Assembly (NCBI RefSeq): GCF_014696385.1
Contig: NZ_JACJQB010000029.1
Location: 1 to 42,720, forward strand
Direction: 5' to 3'
DNA from: Pseudanabaena mucicola FACHB-723
Lineage (GTDB): Bacteria; Cyanobacteriota; Cyanobacteriia; Pseudanabaenales; Pseudanabaenaceae
DNA length: 42,720 bases
The stretch's first letter is position 1. Each line of letters starts with the position of its first letter. The notes under the pieces are model-generated. The model did no database searches. It was not told where the DNA came from and worked only from the letters and a program-made list of their open reading frames with translations. Of this stretch, positions 41,836-42,720 are shown piece after piece. A program made the translations under genes and the position numbers.

Positions 41836-42270
41836 ATGTTTGGTAACTATTCAAGTGACTATTTATATTTCATTAACCAAATACCTGAAAATATTAGCCT
41901 CTATGAGGGGGAATATAATTTTGGTTTAGTGTTGCTATCGATCGCGATCGCAATTTTTACTGCTTACATGGCATTTTTGATGGGGCAGTTTGCCGAACCC
42001 ATCACCAGTAAGAAATTGCGATCGCTATTACTTTCCCTCAGTGGTTTGGCGATGGGTGTAGGTATTTGGTCAATGCACTTCATTGGGATGTTGGGCTTTA
42101 AGCTGCCCTGCGGCATTAGCTATAACCCTTGGCTGACAGTTTTCTCAATGCTTCCCGCCGTTGCTGCTAGCATCTATGCCATGCATTTTATTAGCCGCCC
42201 CCAGCCCAGCTTCAAGATTCTGCTAGGGGGCGGCACATTATTTGGTTTAGGCATTGGCACAATGCATTAA
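41836..42270 (+). pseudogene. MHYT-domain sensor protein, truncated by IS630-like element
   Basis: 144 codons. The sequence contains the MHYT repeats: GIWSMHFIGMLGFKL, AASIYAMHFISRP and then LFGLGIGTMH, ending with TAA at the IS boundary. MHYT domains are membrane sensors (seven helices, thought to bind a metal ligand or gas) that usually precede GGDEF/EAL or kinase domains. The third motif should read MH-Y, and the TA of that tyrosine codon is where the element has inserted. The truncated chain lacks at least four helices and any output domain, so it is probably inactive. Confidence 0.88.
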
Positions 42271-42720
42271 GTAGCTAAGCAAAATTAATTACATAAGTTG
42301 AACCAAAGTCTCGAAGAACTTTTTCAACATAAGAGACTAAACTTTCCCAAGATTCATATGCATTGAGTTCAATCCACTCATACTTCATGAAACGCCACAA
42401 AATTTCAATCAAGTTCAACTGGGGACTATAAGGGGGTAACTGGAAAATCTCAACTTGCTGGTTCTTCCACTGCTCTAATTTCTCTTGAATCATTTGACTG
42501 GTATGAATAGAGGCTTTATCCATAACAATCACTGTTGGCTTGGTAGATTGACGAGCAAAGTCATCGATACAAGCGAGAATGACTGCACTGGTGATACTGC
42601 GTTCAAAAACATAAGCAGATAAGTCATTGTTTCGATTCATCAAACCCACGACATTTAACCTCTTACTGCGTTGACTGGGTAAGCTTAAACCCGTCCCTTT
42701 CTCTTGCCAAGCATAGGGAA
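42270..42720 (-). mobile_element. IS630-like insertion sequence, left part only
   Basis: The element begins right after the TA at 42268-42269, which fits the TA target preference of IS630 elements. Its transposase stop lies only 5 bp inside. The other end is outside the window, so the TA duplication cannot be confirmed here. Confidence 0.75.
42275..42720 (-). CDS. IS630-family transposase C-terminal part, cut by window edge
   Basis: The minus-strand frame runs in from the right edge (PYAWQEKGTGLSLPSQRSKR) and continues into VIVMDKASIHTS and LPPYSPQLNLIEILWRFMKY, ending FGSTYVINFA. The D in VIVMDKASIH and the E in NLIEILW are the second and third residues of the DDE triad of IS630 transposases. 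The first D is outside the window. The catalytic residues seen are intact, so the element could be active. Confidence 0.85.
   Translation of the reverse strand, partial: PYAWQEKGTGLSLPSQRSKRLNVVGLMNRNNDLSAYVFERSITSAVILACIDDFARQSTKPTVIVMDKASIHTSQMIQEKLEQWKNQQVEIFQLPPYSPQLNLIEILWRFMKYEWIELNAYESWESLVSYVEKVLRDFGSTYVINFA

Noticed and set aside
1-42720. CRISPR arrays, tRNA or rRNA genes
   Set aside because: No regularly spaced repeats and no tRNA-like or rRNA-like sequences were recognised on reading both strands. A covariance-model scan was not possible.

Overview
The window looks like chromosome from a filamentous or unicellular cyanobacterium, most likely a Pseudanabaena-like organism. The genus is an inference. 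The signs are the palindrome GCGATCGC (HIP1) scattered through most genes, moderate-to-low GC, cyanobacteria-restricted families (DUF3155, DUF3110) and typical cyanobacterial housekeeping genes (rpmF, nrdR, uvrB, argJ). Both ends are cut through insertion sequences: an IS1-like element on the left and an IS630-like element on the right. The IS630 copy has broken an MHYT-domain sensor gene.

Layout. 1-257: IS1-family remnant. 599-4824 (-): glycosyltransferase, O-antigen ligase-like membrane protein and a tandem SagB-type nitroreductase. 5031-8844: ribosomal protein L32 (+), bacteriohemerythrin (-), a double-NBD peptide-type ABC ATPase (+) and a PLP-dependent decarboxylase (+). 9013-15582 (+): a complete four-gene Wadjet (JetABCD) anti-plasmid SMC defence operon, followed by nrdR and a DUF3155 gene. 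16961-20202: small unknown protein, TPR protein, and a pair of exopolysaccharide genes (WecG/TagA-type glycosyltransferase and polyprenyl glycosylphosphotransferase). 20253-26698 (-): uvrB, then a four-gene set in which a class D (OXA-type) beta-lactamase sits between two sugar ABC permeases and is followed by a beta-helix/SPOR protein. 26857-29793: pentapeptide-repeat protein, a 55-codon orphan ORF, a methyltransferase and a WcaF-type acetyltransferase.

29828-34582 is an accessory patch that lacks GCGATCGC. It holds an orphan HI0074-type HEPN protein, an orphan DUF2281-type antitoxin, a MazF/PemK toxin killed by an in-frame TGA next to its antitoxin, a large SF2 helicase with an unassigned C-terminal half, and an intact RHH/PIN (VapBC-like) module. 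That module is bracketed by a 127-bp direct repeat, in which one repeat carries an internally deleted copy of the DUF3110 gene.

34838-41493: intact DUF3110, a hotdog thioesterase, argJ, an unknown conserved protein, and a tight four-gene lipid operon (CDP-alcohol phosphatidyltransferase, CdsA-like cytidylyltransferase, PlsC-like acyltransferase, SAM methyltransferase) reminiscent of E. coli ynbABC. Many genes end in long, nearly perfect palindromes that probably serve as bidirectional terminators.

The clearest biological system is the Wadjet operon. The least explained loci are the OXA gene inside the sugar-transport operon and the helicase/TA patch.
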